Positions 28,883 to 37,596 of a DNA stretch of 64,000 nt are shown here, piece by piece. Made by a program: the position numbers and the translations under genes. The notes under the pieces are model-generated. The model was not told the origin of the DNA. It did not search any database and saw only the letters and a list, made by a program, of their open reading frames with translations. Source of the DNA: Phenylobacterium aquaticum (GTDB lineage Bacteria; Pseudomonadota; Alphaproteobacteria; Caulobacterales; Caulobacteraceae); assembly GCA_947378305.1 (NCBI GenBank), contig CANCJJ010000007.1, positions 48,620 to 112,619 on the forward strand, written 5' to 3'. Every line of letters begins with the position of its first letter. The stretch's first letter is position 1.

Positions 28883-30016
28883 ATGATCTTGCCGAACCTT
28901 CACCGCTTTCTCCTTGTTGTCCTGATGGCGAATGTCAGTCTTTTGACAGGGTGCAAATTCAGTGATCTTGGGGCTGGGCACCCGGTCAGCCAGCGTCAGG
29001 CCCTCTCCCGGGCGGCCCTTGTCCAGAAGCAGGGCCAGCTGAGTCTCGCCACGCGCGCCCTTGCGGAACGCCACATGCCCGGACCTCGCCGCGATCTATG
29101 GGGACGCCCCATGGGCTGGTCGAGCCTGGACCTACACACGCCGCCCGATCTGGGCTTTGGCATTCCCGACGCGACCACGGCGGAAACCATCAATGCGCTG
29201 AGGCCCTTGTCCAGCCTGCCCATTCGACCCATGCAGCCCTTTATTCTGGCGGCAAACCCGGATGACTCTGCCCGGGCCCTGACCTGTCTGACCCAGGCGG
29301 TTTATTTCGAAGCGGCGACGGAACCCGCCGAGGGCCAGGCGGCGATTGCCCAGGTGATCCTGAACCGGTTGCGCCATCCCGGATATCCGAAGTCGGTCTG
29401 TGGGGTGGTCTTTCAGGGGGCGGCCCGGACGACGGGCTGCCAGTTCAGCTTTGCCTGTGACGGTGCCCTGTCCCGGCCGCCTCTGAGCGCCTTATGGCTT
29501 CAGGCCGAAGGTGTCGCACGCCGGGCGCTGGCAGGGTTTGTTGTGCCGGAGGTGGGTGCTGCCACCCACTATCATGCCACCTATGTCGCCCCCTACTGGG
29601 CCCCGACCCTGGTCAAGATTGCCCGGATTGGAACTCACATCTTTTACCGCTGGACCGGACCCTGGGGGGAACCCCCGGCCTTTCAGGGGACCTATGCCGG
29701 GGCGGAAGCCGTGCTGTCCCCGGAGGTCCTAGGCGGATTTGATCCCCGAACAGATGGCCTGACGGGACCGCCGCCACCGCCGGCTCTGCGCAAGGTCACA
29801 CTGACCCTCGGCGGGGAGGCGCGAACCTATACCTTTACCGACCCGGCGGGCGACGCATCAGCGGGTCTGGGCGTGCCCGGCCTGCTTCAGGCCCCGCGCC
29901 GCAAGCCGACACCTGAGGAAATTCGCCGGATCAATGAGTCTTTGGCGACCATGGAAGCCGGGTTGGTCCGGGGCCAGGAACCGGCCCGACCACCCGCTGG
30001 CCCTAACGAACCCTGA
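28883..30016 (+). CDS. SleB-type cell-wall hydrolase 2, predicted lipoprotein
   Basis: A 377-residue paralogue of the hydrolase at 23503. The ATG at 28883 is chosen because it opens on a lipoprotein signal (MILPNLHRFLLVVLMANVSLLTGC) with a LLTGC lipobox, the lipidated Cys being residue 24. The SleB domain (about 140-260) shares long blocks with the first copy: CLTQAVYFEA, KSVCGVVFQGAARTTGCQFSFACDG. Here the catalytic segment reads YFEAATE rather than YFEARGE, keeping the Glu but losing the following Arg-Gly. The C-terminus is Pro-rich. Its last 14 bases overlap the convergent acetyltransferase. Confidence 0.82.
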   Translation: MILPNLHRFLLVVLMANVSLLTGCKFSDLGAGHPVSQRQALSRAALVQKQGQLSLATRALAERHMPGPRRDLWGRPMGWSSLDLHTPPDLGFGIPDATTAETINALRPLSSLPIRPMQPFILAANPDDSARALTCLTQAVYFEAATEPAEGQAAIAQVILNRLRHPGYPKSVCGVVFQGAARTTGCQFSFACDGALSRPPLSALWLQAEGVARRALAGFVVPEVGAATHYHATYVAPYWAPTLVKIARIGTHIFYRWTGPWGEPPAFQGTYAGAEAVLSPEVLGGFDPRTDGLTGPPPPPALRKVTLTLGGEARTYTFTDPAGDASAGLGVPGLLQAPRRKPTPEEIRRINESLATMEAGLVRGQEPARPPAGPNEP

Positions 30017-30491
30017 AGGCTGCCGGATAGGCAATCATGAGGGGCTCTGAAAGCGCACCTTCCTCCAGGGCCAGGGCCATGAAGGCTGGATTACCCGAGA
30101 AGGGGCTCGTCACCTGTTGCGCAGCCTCTGGAGTGAAGCCGAAACGTGGATAATAGCCCGGGTGGCCGAGGACGATGACGGCATGGGCCCCGAATTCCCG
30201 CGCATTGGCCAGGCCCGTCTTCCCCAGTTTCTCGCCAATCCCGGTGTTCTGCAGGGTGGGATGAACCGCCATGGGACCCAGGGCTGAATACAGGTTGGCA
30301 CTGTCCGCCCAAAGGCGGCTGAACATGATGTGGCCCATGATCTGCCCGTCAATCTCGGCGACGAGCTCGAACATGGCCTCGCCATCGGCCCGCAGCTCAT
30401 CGACGATATCGCCCTCGACGGACTGACCAAAGGCCTGGTCCAGAAGGACCCGAATGGCCGGATAGTCGGCGGGCTTCGCATAGCGGATCAT
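30003..30491 (-). CDS. GNAT family N-acetyltransferase
   Basis: A 162-residue single GNAT domain of the YhbS type. MIRYAKPADYPAIRVLLDQAF opens the fold. LGPMAVHPTLQNTGIGEKLGKTGLANAREFGAHAVIVLGHPGYYPRFGF is the acetyl-CoA-binding motif A/B region typical of this subgroup. The substrate is unknown. It lies 36 bases after the MurA-like gene in the same direction and may belong to the same transcript. Confidence 0.82.
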   Translation of the reverse strand: MIRYAKPADYPAIRVLLDQAFGQSVEGDIVDELRADGEAMFELVAEIDGQIMGHIMFSRLWADSANLYSALGPMAVHPTLQNTGIGEKLGKTGLANAREFGAHAVIVLGHPGYYPRFGFTPEAAQQVTSPFSGNPAFMALALEEGALSEPLMIAYPAAFRVR

Positions 30492-30527
30492 GGCGACGGA
30501 CTCGCGGATGATAGGATGTGAGGAGGT

Positions 30528-31826
30528 CTAGTCACCGGCAACCCATTCGACGTCGGCACCCAGGGCGTTCAGGTTTTCGACGAACTTGGGGTGGGCGCGC
30601 TGGATGGGGGCCGCATTGAGGATTGTCGAGCGTCCCTCAATGCTGGCCGCCAGCATGAAGAGGGCAATGGCCACGCGGATGATATAGGGGCTTTCGACCG
30701 TGGCGGGCATAAGCGGCTTGCCGCCATAGGTAATCAGGCGGTGGGGATCGCAGAGCACGGCGTGGGCCCCAAACTTGCCAAGTTCCGATGACCAGCCGAG
30801 CGCCCCTTCATAGACCTTGTTCCAGTACATGACCGAACCTTCGGCACGGACCCCCAGGGCAATGAATATGGGCAGGAGGTCCGCCGGGACATAGGGCCAG
30901 GGGGCGGCTTCCACCTTGGTCAGAATATTGGAGGTAAAGGGTTCGCGGACCTTCAGGGGGCCATCCAGCCGGGTCCGCGACCAGCCGTCCTGATGGATTA
31001 GCTCAACACCGAACTTGGCAAAGGTGCGGTCCAGCAGGGGAAACTGGTCCACGGCGCCATTGCGGACCACCACCTCACCCCCCGTCATGGCTCCAAGCGC
31101 CAGGAAGGTCGCGATTTCGTGGAAGTCGTCGGCAAAGGTGAATTCAGCGCCTGAGAGATGCTCCACCCCTGTAACGACAATCCGCGAGCCGCCGACACCG
31201 GCAATCCGTGCCCCCATCATGGCCAGAAAATCGCAGAATTCCTGAACGTGGGGTTCGCAGGCGGCATTGGTCAGCTGGGAGCGCCCCCTTGCAGTCGCGG
31301 CACAGAGAATGAAGTTTTCGGTGGTGGTGACCGAGGCATAGTCCAGCCAGTGATCGGAGGCGGAATAACCGTTCGGGGTCGAAATATGCAGGGCGTCGAC
31401 CTCCCGGCGGACCACTGCGCCGAAGGCCTGGAACACCTCGATATGGGGATCAATCTCCCGGGCTCCGAGGGTGCAGCCCGTGGCATCTTCTTCGATGGTC
31501 GCGGCCCCGAAGCGGTGCAGGAGGGGCGGGATCAGCATGAGGGTCGAGCGCATGCCCAGGGGCAGGTGGGCGGCCTTGGGGTCCAGTCCCTCGCCGTGCC
31601 GGACCTTGAGGGTGCCGGTCAGGTCATTCATCTCCACCTGAGAGCCCAAGTTTCTGAAAAAATCCAATATCTTGCGGACATCGGTAATATCAGGGACCCG
31701 GTGCAGGGTCACCGGCTGGTCTGTCAGGAGGGTTGCGCACAGGATGGGCAAGACAGCATTCTTGTTCGCCGAGGGCGTGATCTCCCCGCGCAGGACCCGA
31801 CCGCCATTGACGATCAGGCTGGTCAT
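30528..31826 (-). CDS. divergent MurA-like enolpyruvyl transferase
   Basis: A 432-residue member of the MurA/EPSP-synthase superfamily (UDP-GlcNAc 1-carboxyvinyltransferase fold). It keeps Lys22-Asn23 (ANKNAVLP), an Arg near residue 93 (GMRSTL), the loop Cys118 (ATGCTLGAR, MurA Cys115) and the Asp in VPADLLP that matches MurA Asp305. By eye it lacks the usual VMATDLRAS block; the region reads PATVESPYII, so the counterpart of Asp369 is Val, and the Arg397 position is Lys. It therefore looks like a specialised paralogue rather than the housekeeping MurA. The start overlaps the trxB stop (ATGA). A true but divergent MurA cannot be excluded. Confidence 0.75.
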   Translation of the reverse strand: MTSLIVNGGRVLRGEITPSANKNAVLPILCATLLTDQPVTLHRVPDITDVRKILDFFRNLGSQVEMNDLTGTLKVRHGEGLDPKAAHLPLGMRSTLMLIPPLLHRFGAATIEEDATGCTLGAREIDPHIEVFQAFGAVVRREVDALHISTPNGYSASDHWLDYASVTTTENFILCAATARGRSQLTNAACEPHVQEFCDFLAMMGARIAGVGGSRIVVTGVEHLSGAEFTFADDFHEIATFLALGAMTGGEVVVRNGAVDQFPLLDRTFAKFGVELIHQDGWSRTRLDGPLKVREPFTSNILTKVEAAPWPYVPADLLPIFIALGVRAEGSVMYWNKVYEGALGWSSELGKFGAHAVLCDPHRLITYGGKPLMPATVESPYIIRVAIALFMLAASIEGRSTILNAAPIQRAHPKFVENLNALGADVEWVAGD

Positions 31827-32800
31827 GCGGGGGCCCCGGACTTGCTGTGATGATCCTCTTCCGCGAGGAGCCGGACGGCCTCCAGCGCGGCCATGCAGCC
31901 CATGCCTGCCGCCGTGACAGCCTGACGATAGACATCATCCGTGACGTCGCCCGCCGCAAAAACCCCTTTGATCGCCGTGGTCGCAGACCCAGGCGTGACC
32001 CGCAGATAGCCGGAACTGTTCAATTCAAGCTGGTCCACGAAGAGGGAGGAGGCGGGGGCATGGCCGATGGCAATGAAAACCCCGTCACAGGCGAGGTCCT
32101 GGACCGCATTCGTCTTCACGTTCTTGAGCCGGACGCCCGTCACCCCCATGGGATCTGTGGTGCCCAGAACCTCATCAATGGCCGAATCCCAGATGACCTC
32201 GACCTTGGGGTTGGCAAACAGACGCTCTTGCAGAATGGCCTCGGCCCGGAAGCCGTCGCGGCGATGCACCACAGTGACCTTGCTGGCAAAACTGGTCAGG
32301 AAGAGGGCTTCCTCTACGGCGGTATTGCCACCCCCGACGACGACGACCTCCTTGCCCCGATAGAAAAATCCGTCGCAGGTGGCACAGGCTGAGACCCCAA
32401 AACCCTGGAATTTCTGTTCGCTCTCCAGACCCAACCACTTGGCCTGGGCGCCGGTGGCAATGATGAGGGTTTCCGCCAGCCAGACCTGGCCGCTGTCACA
32501 TTCCAGCCGAAAGGGGCGCCGGGAGAGGTCCGCCTTAAGGACGATGTCATTGACGATTTCAGTCCCGACATGGGCCGCCTGGGCCTGCATTTGCTCCATG
32601 AGCCAAGGCCCCTGGATGACGTCGGCAAAGCCCGGATAGTTCTCGACATCCGCCGTTATGGTCAACTGTCCGCCGGGCTCAAGTCCCTGGATCAGGACCG
32701 GGTTCAGGAGGGCACGGGCCGCATAGATGGCTGCGGTATAGCCCGCAGGACCTGAGCCAATAATGATGCAGCGTGCCGTGCGAGGGGAGGAATCGGACAT
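31823..32800 (-). CDS. trxB: thioredoxin-disulfide reductase
   Basis: A flavoprotein of about 325 residues that reduces thioredoxin with NADPH. The FAD motif is IIIGSGPAGYTAAIYAAR (about 12-29). The redox centre is Cys139-Ala-Thr-Cys142 (SACATCDGFFY). The NADPH motif is VVVVGGGNTAVEEAL, and the second FAD motif is GVFAAGDVTD. An ATG three codons upstream (32809) is an alternative start. It is followed with an ATGA overlap by the MurA-like gene, an unusual partner, and preceded by pseG. Confidence 0.94.
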   Translation of the reverse strand: MSDSSPRTARCIIIGSGPAGYTAAIYAARALLNPVLIQGLEPGGQLTITADVENYPGFADVIQGPWLMEQMQAQAAHVGTEIVNDIVLKADLSRRPFRLECDSGQVWLAETLIIATGAQAKWLGLESEQKFQGFGVSACATCDGFFYRGKEVVVVGGGNTAVEEALFLTSFASKVTVVHRRDGFRAEAILQERLFANPKVEVIWDSAIDEVLGTTDPMGVTGVRLKNVKTNAVQDLACDGVFIAIGHAPASSLFVDQLELNSSGYLRVTPGSATTAIKGVFAAGDVTDDVYRQAVTAAGMGCMAALEAVRLLAEEDHHSKSGAPA

Positions 32801-32854
32801 GGGTCTCATTTAGGGGTGATTCCGCCCAGAAGCGACGGGGCGTGAGGAAAATAT

Positions 32855-33898
32855 CTAGATCGGGGCGCGGCTGCCGATCAGGTCCAGCAGGGCCTGACTG
32901 ACCCTGTCCGCGCCATGGCCATCACAGACCCTCTGGGCGGCCTCGGAGACCTGGGCGCGCAGGCTGGAATCGGTCATCAGCCGAACAAGCGCGCGATCAA
33001 TCTGGCCCCAAAGCAGGTCGCCGGTGCCTTCCGCCAGGAGGGCGGCCCCGCGTGCGGCGAGGGCCTGGGCGGCCTGACGCTGATTTTCCGCAACCACGAC
33101 CAGTATGGCGGGCAGGCCGAGGCTACAGACTTCCCAGACGGTAGAGCCTGCGGCTGCAATGGCGAGGTCGGCATCCTGGATGAGCTGGCCCATGTCCGGA
33201 CTATCCACATGCAGGGTGATCCGGCGGTCGTGGGTGGCAATGCGGGTCAGGGATTTCAAGCTTGGTGCCTGACTGCCCAAAACCACATCCAGGGCAATAT
33301 CCCCCAGGCGCGGTCGAATCCGGTCGATGATCTGGGCCGTGAGCCCACCAACATCCATAAGGCCAAGGGTGACAAGCAGGCGTTTAACCGGCGAGTTCCG
33401 GCGGGTCAGGGCCTCGGCCCGGCGTGCGGCGAACTCTGCCCTGACCGGGGCATAGTCCGGCCCGAGCAGGAGCTGGGCGCTGCCATCGGTGAGGAGGGTA
33501 TAGTCCAAGGGGCGGCGGTGCAGACCAGAGTCCAGGACAAGGTCGCCGCCGATGGGGCGATTGGCCAGGTCATCAATGACCAGACTTGGGCGAGAGTCTG
33601 CCAGGGCGAGATGATCCACCCGACCCAGGCCATAATGATCGAAGACAAGGGCCTCGACGGGGAGTGTGGCCAGGGTCGGCGCCAGGTTGTTGCGTTCCAT
33701 GCTTCGGACTTCCAGACGCGGCATGTCCGGGGCAAAGGTCATCAGGATTTTTTCAACATCCGGATCGGCCAGGAAGACACAGTCGACGCCCTGCATCTGC
33801 AGGACCCGGGCCAGGGTCAGGCAGCGCATGACATGACCACCGCCGACGGTGGGGCCCCCATCGGCAATAAAGGCAATTCGGCGCGGCGCTGCGGTCAT
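32855..33898 (-). CDS. pseG: PseG/FlmD-like UDP-sugar hydrolase
   Basis: A 347-residue GT-B-fold protein resembling PseG, which removes UDP from the 2,4-diacetamido sugar in pseudaminic acid synthesis; the Caulobacter counterpart is FlmD, needed for flagellin modification. The N-terminal motif is FIADGGPTVGGGHVMRCLTLA, with the catalytic His at residue 22. The nucleotide-binding block is AIAAAGSTVWEVCSLGLPAILVVVAENQ. The other pse/flm genes are not in the window. A related UDP-sugar substrate is possible given the MurA-like neighbour. Confidence 0.78.
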   Translation of the reverse strand: MTAAPRRIAFIADGGPTVGGGHVMRCLTLARVLQMQGVDCVFLADPDVEKILMTFAPDMPRLEVRSMERNNLAPTLATLPVEALVFDHYGLGRVDHLALADSRPSLVIDDLANRPIGGDLVLDSGLHRRPLDYTLLTDGSAQLLLGPDYAPVRAEFAARRAEALTRRNSPVKRLLVTLGLMDVGGLTAQIIDRIRPRLGDIALDVVLGSQAPSLKSLTRIATHDRRITLHVDSPDMGQLIQDADLAIAAAGSTVWEVCSLGLPAILVVVAENQRQAAQALAARGAALLAEGTGDLLWGQIDRALVRLMTDSSLRAQVSEAAQRVCDGHGADRVSQALLDLIGSRAPI

Positions 33899-33945
33899 TC
33901 GAAGGGGCCTGAGTGCGGCTGAATCAGTTGTATCGGAAGCCCTGA

Positions 33946-34950
33946 CTATGCGCTGATCCGGCCCAGGCGGTCCAGCACGGCCTTTGCCGCCCGATCGGTT
34001 TCATTCAGAGGCACAGCTTGCCAGGCCTCCAGGTGCCCCTGAAAGGGCCGCGCCACACCCTGGCGGACCAGATCGGCATGGAACCGGGCAAATTTCGGCC
34101 GGCCGCCGTCCATGGGCAGAATGTAGACGGGCTTTCCCGTCGCCCCGGCCTCTGTCGCCATGTTGATGGAGTCTTCGGTCACGAGAATGACGTCTGCCCC
34201 GGCCAGGAATGCGAAATAGGGGTTGTCTCCGGTCCCGTCCCAGATCACCCCGGGCAGGTCGCCCAGGCCGGCGCTCAAGATGTCCCGGGCAGGTGCCGGG
34301 GTGCGGCGGGAAAAGGTCACCATGACCGAGCCCCCGGACTGGAGGGTGGCGGCTCGAATGTCGTCTGCCATGGTCTGCGCCCGGGCCGGGGAAAGGTCAT
34401 GCGCCTTGGAGCGGCCGCCAATCAAGACCGCCAGGCGCGGATGGGGCAGGGGATCGATCAGCTCTGCAAACCTCTGGGCGTCTGTCGTCAGGCGCTCTGC
34501 CGTAACCCGGTGGGGGGATCCGGTGATCTGAAAAACATTGGCCCCCTGGGTCTGGTCGTGCCGGGGGGCGATGATGAGGTCAAAGGCAGATTTCGGTGCC
34601 CGAGGGTCCTGAAGCTGAACAACCAGGGTGCGCGCCTGTGACCATCGGCGCAGGTGCATGGACAGGGGCAGGGTGGCCCGGCCGGCGGCAATCCAGATAT
34701 CGGGCCAGGGGGCCTCGATAGCGCTACCGGGGACAAGGCTCAGGCGGGGGAACAGGTTGAAAAACCAGGGCAAACGCCCGAGCACCCCGCGCCAGCCAAT
34801 TGTCTTGACGATGATCCGGGCGGGTCGATGGGTGGCAATCGCCTCGGCCAGTCCGAGGGCCGGGGCGGCGTTTCCGGCCCGACCGTCAGACACCGCCCAG
34901 ATGATGAGCGGCTGGGGCAAGCTACCCGTCGTGGGGTCGGCTAGACCCAC
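33946..34950 (-). CDS. ELM1-family protein
   Basis: A 334-residue protein of the mitochondrial-fission ELM1 family (formerly DUF1022), which is common in alphaproteobacteria. Family blocks are [20 protein letters not shown] at the N-terminus, [40 protein letters not shown] and [27 protein letters not shown]. The last block resembles the nucleotide-sugar-binding half of GT-B glycosyltransferases. The bacterial function is unknown. It overlaps the end of greA by 10 bases and precedes pseG by 47, so they are probably co-transcribed. Confidence 0.8.
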   Translation of the reverse strand: MGLADPTTGSLPQPLIIWAVSDGRAGNAAPALGLAEAIATHRPARIIVKTIGWRGVLGRLPWFFNLFPRLSLVPGSAIEAPWPDIWIAAGRATLPLSMHLRRWSQARTLVVQLQDPRAPKSAFDLIIAPRHDQTQGANVFQITGSPHRVTAERLTTDAQRFAELIDPLPHPRLAVLIGGRSKAHDLSPARAQTMADDIRAATLQSGGSVMVTFSRRTPAPARDILSAGLGDLPGVIWDGTGDNPYFAFLAGADVILVTEDSINMATEAGATGKPVYILPMDGGRPKFARFHADLVRQGVARPFQGHLEAWQAVPLNETDRAAKAVLDRLGRISA

Positions 34951-35414
34951 TCGACCTTCAGGATTTCATAGGCCTTTACGCCGCCGGGGGTGTTGACCTC
35001 GACCACGTCACCGGTTTCCTTGCCGATCATGGCCCGGGCGATAGGAGAGGTGATGGACACCTTGCCTGCCTTTACGTCAGCCTCGTGCTCGCCCACGATT
35101 TGATAGCGGGCAGAGTCCTCGGTATCTTCGTCGATCACGGAGACGGTGGCGCCGAACTTGACCTGGCTGCCGGACAGCCGGGACACGTCAATGACCTGGG
35201 CGCGGGCCATGCGGTCCTCAATGTCGGCGATCTGGCCTTCGATCCAGCCCTGACGCTCTTTGGCGGCATGATATTCCGCATTTTCAGAGAGGTCGCCATG
35301 GGCGCGCGCTTCCGAAATGGCAGCAATCACCGAGGGGCGCTCAATGTGCTTCAACCGCTTCAAGTCTTCGTCGAGCGCGTGATAGCCCTCGGCGGTCATA
35401 GGAACTTTTTCCAT
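34941..35414 (-). CDS. greA: transcription elongation factor
   Basis: A 157-residue GreA that rescues backtracked RNA polymerase by stimulating transcript cleavage. The N-terminal coiled coil ([50 protein letters not shown]) ends in the acidic tip DLSENAEY. The C-terminal FKBP-like domain has [22 protein letters not shown] sequence. The ATG at 35414 gives the standard length; an upstream GTG would add 15 residues. It is the first gene of the run with ELM1 and pseG. Confidence 0.95.
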   Translation of the reverse strand: MEKVPMTAEGYHALDEDLKRLKHIERPSVIAAISEARAHGDLSENAEYHAAKERQGWIEGQIADIEDRMARAQVIDVSRLSGSQVKFGATVSVIDEDTEDSARYQIVGEHEADVKAGKVSITSPIARAMIGKETGDVVEVNTPGGVKAYEILKVEWV

Positions 35415-35532
35415 ATCAGGCAGGACCCGGTCTTGGCGCTTGGTTTCTATTCCAGCCACGAGTCCTCAAGACTCGGGGGGGTAGAGAATAGGCGATTAGT
35501 CTTTGAAACTCAAGGGGCCCGCCTCGGGAGAT

Positions 35533-36036
35533 CTAGTCGTCCGTGCGAATGATCAGGGCTCCGGCCAGTTCCTCGGCTTCCGGGGGCTCGAAGACGCCTT
35601 CCATGAAGTCGAACATCTGGGGGGTGACGACCAGGGAGAAGGTTTCACCCTGGACCTGGTTCCGGGCCAGGACGCGTTCGCGACGCAAGGAACGATCTGC
35701 GGTCACATGATGAAACTGGGTTTCCAGCTCGCAGGCCTCGGCGATCTCGGCTACCCGCGCCCGGTCGGTCCGGCGCATGAGGCCCAGGTCCAAAACCACG
35801 GAGGTGCCGGTCGCCATAACCCCGGCCGCCACGGACCAGATCTGCGCCTCGCAGCGTTCCACCCGGGACATGACCCACTCGAAATCGACCGGATCCGGCA
35901 TGTCAGCGGCGAAGAGCCGGGCCATCCAGTCGTCTATGGCAAAGTGGACCGCCGGGGTGCGGCGGGCCAGATCCTTGGCATAGGTGGACTTGCCGGCCCC
36001 TGAGGGTCCGAAAACAACATGCAAAATGGCGCTCAT
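35533..36036 (-). CDS. P-loop ATPase/kinase-like protein
   Basis: A 167-residue protein with Walker A GPSGAGKST (residues 10-18) and an acid patch FAIDDWMARLF. A conserved Arg-rich lid LRRERVLARNQVQGETFSLVVTPQMFDFMEGVFEPP follows. It resembles the short AAA/Zeta-like or chloramphenicol-phosphotransferase-like kinases annotated as AAA family ATPase. The ATG at 36036 is used because it directly precedes the P-loop strand (MSAILHVVFGPS). The substrate is unknown. It follows the SDR gene after eight bases, so it is co-transcribed. Confidence 0.75.
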   Translation of the reverse strand: MSAILHVVFGPSGAGKSTYAKDLARRTPAVHFAIDDWMARLFAADMPDPVDFEWVMSRVERCEAQIWSVAAGVMATGTSVVLDLGLMRRTDRARVAEIAEACELETQFHHVTADRSLRRERVLARNQVQGETFSLVVTPQMFDFMEGVFEPPEAEELAGALIIRTDD

Positions 36037-36044
36037 GCCTTGAC

Positions 36045-36842
36045 CTAGCGGACCGTAAGGCCCCCGTCGATCACCATTTCTGCCCCCGTGACATAGCGGC
36101 TCTCGTCGGAGGCCAGCCAGAGCACGCCATTGGCAATGTCCAGGGGATAGCCCTTGACGCCCAGGGGCACGATGGTTTCGCTCATGGCATCCAGGGCCGC
36201 AGGTCGGTCCCCGACGGCATTGGACCCCGGCCCGCCTGTACCGATTATGGTGTCCCAGATCGGGGTGTCGATAATCCCCGGATGCATGGAATTGACCCGC
36301 ACGCCGTCCCGGGCATTGGCACATTCCATGGCGACCGACTTGGTCATCAGCCGCACGGCGCCCTTTGTGGCGCAATAGCCGCTCATATTGGCCGAGCCCT
36401 TGAGGCCGGCAATCGAGGAAATATTGATGATCGAGCCGGACTGGTGTTCGCGCATCAAGGGCAGACTGTGCTTCATGCCCAGGAAGACGCCGTCAACATT
36501 GATCGCCATTTGTCGCCGGAAGTCACTCAGCGCCATGTCGGTCACCGGGGAGGACAGGCCGATCCCGGCATTGTTCACCAGAATGTCCAGGCGACCGTAT
36601 TGCGCCTTGACGGCCGCGACCGTGTCGATCCAGGCCTGTTCGTCAGTGACATCATGATGCAGATAGCTGGCCTTGCCGCCCGCAGCTTCGATGACGGCCA
36701 CGACCTCGGCCCCCTTGGCATCTTGAACATCGGTGACCACGATAATGGCCCCTTCCTGTGCCAGGCGCTCGGCGCAGCCGCGACCAATGCCACTCGACCC
36801 GCCGGTGATCAGCGCCACCTTGCCTTCGACCCGTCCCGCCAT
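36045..36842 (-). CDS. short-chain dehydrogenase/reductase
   Basis: A 265-residue classical SDR. The cofactor motif is TGGSSGIG (13-20), the structural motif NNAG (90-93) and the active site Asn114, Ser142/143, Tyr156 and Lys160 (YCATK). The Asp after the second strand (VVTDVQ) suggests NAD rather than NADP. The closest named types are cyclopentanol/hydroxysteroid dehydrogenases, but the substrate is not identifiable. It forms a pair with the downstream P-loop gene. Confidence 0.88.
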   Translation of the reverse strand: MAGRVEGKVALITGGSSGIGRGCAERLAQEGAIIVVTDVQDAKGAEVVAVIEAAGGKASYLHHDVTDEQAWIDTVAAVKAQYGRLDILVNNAGIGLSSPVTDMALSDFRRQMAINVDGVFLGMKHSLPLMREHQSGSIINISSIAGLKGSANMSGYCATKGAVRLMTKSVAMECANARDGVRVNSMHPGIIDTPIWDTIIGTGGPGSNAVGDRPAALDAMSETIVPLGVKGYPLDIANGVLWLASDESRYVTGAEMVIDGGLTVR

Positions 36843-36934
36843 GTGTGTCTCTCCCTGGAGTTTTTTGCTGTCTGAATGCCTAGCCCAAGGTTTGGGCCTT
36901 GCACAGGGGGCAGGGGCCGGGCTTTGATCGGTTC

Positions 36935-37462
36935 ATGACCTCAATCCCGATCCCGACCCTTCGTGCCTGTTCGCGCGACGACGCCCTTGCCCTGGCCCAG
37001 ATTGGACAGGCGACCTTTCTTGACGCCTATGCCGATGTCCTGCCCGGGGCAGATATTCTGGCCCATTGCCAGACCCAGAACAGCCCGGCCCTCTATGCCG
37101 AATGGCTGGCTCGGCCAGGCTACCGATTCTGGCTGGCCGAGACCGCCACAGGGGCCCCCGTGGGCTTTGCCATGACCTGCCCGCCCGACCTGCCCGTGGC
37201 GATTGAGCCGGGGGATGTCGAGCTCAAGCGGATCTACCTCCTGCACCGCTTCCAGGGCACAGGGACGGGGGCCGCCTTGATGGCCCGGGCCCTGGAGGCG
37301 GCAAAGGCTGATGGCTTTCAGCGGCTTCTGCTGGGGGTCTATGCCGAAAACACCGGTGCCTTGGGCTTTTATGCGCGTCAGGGCTTCACCCAGGTCGGCG
37401 TGCGGACCTTCCGGGTTGGAGCGAATGACTATGATGATCTGGTCTTGGGCCGGGGGGTTTAG
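36935..37462 (+). CDS. GNAT family N-acetyltransferase
   Basis: A 175-residue GNAT protein starting at the ATG at 36935. The N-terminal signature is LRACSRDDALALAQIGQATFLDAYADVL. Motif A is VELKRIYLLHRFQGTGTGAALMARALEAAKADGFQRLLLGVYAENTGALGFYARQGF, which fits the spermine/spermidine or ribosomal-protein acetyltransferase subgroups. The substrate is unknown. It is divergent from the SDR gene. Confidence 0.83.
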   Translation: MTSIPIPTLRACSRDDALALAQIGQATFLDAYADVLPGADILAHCQTQNSPALYAEWLARPGYRFWLAETATGAPVGFAMTCPPDLPVAIEPGDVELKRIYLLHRFQGTGTGAALMARALEAAKADGFQRLLLGVYAENTGALGFYARQGFTQVGVRTFRVGANDYDDLVLGRGV

Positions 37463-37596
37463 GAGCCATCCGACGCTCGGCTCTAGCGTTCCTTTTCTCC
37501 CGATAGCCCTCCGTCCGAATCCCGCCTAACCTGAACGGCAAATCAAACAAGACGCCTGTGTCCGGATGCCCCGGGGCAGGTCATCGGGAGGCGATT

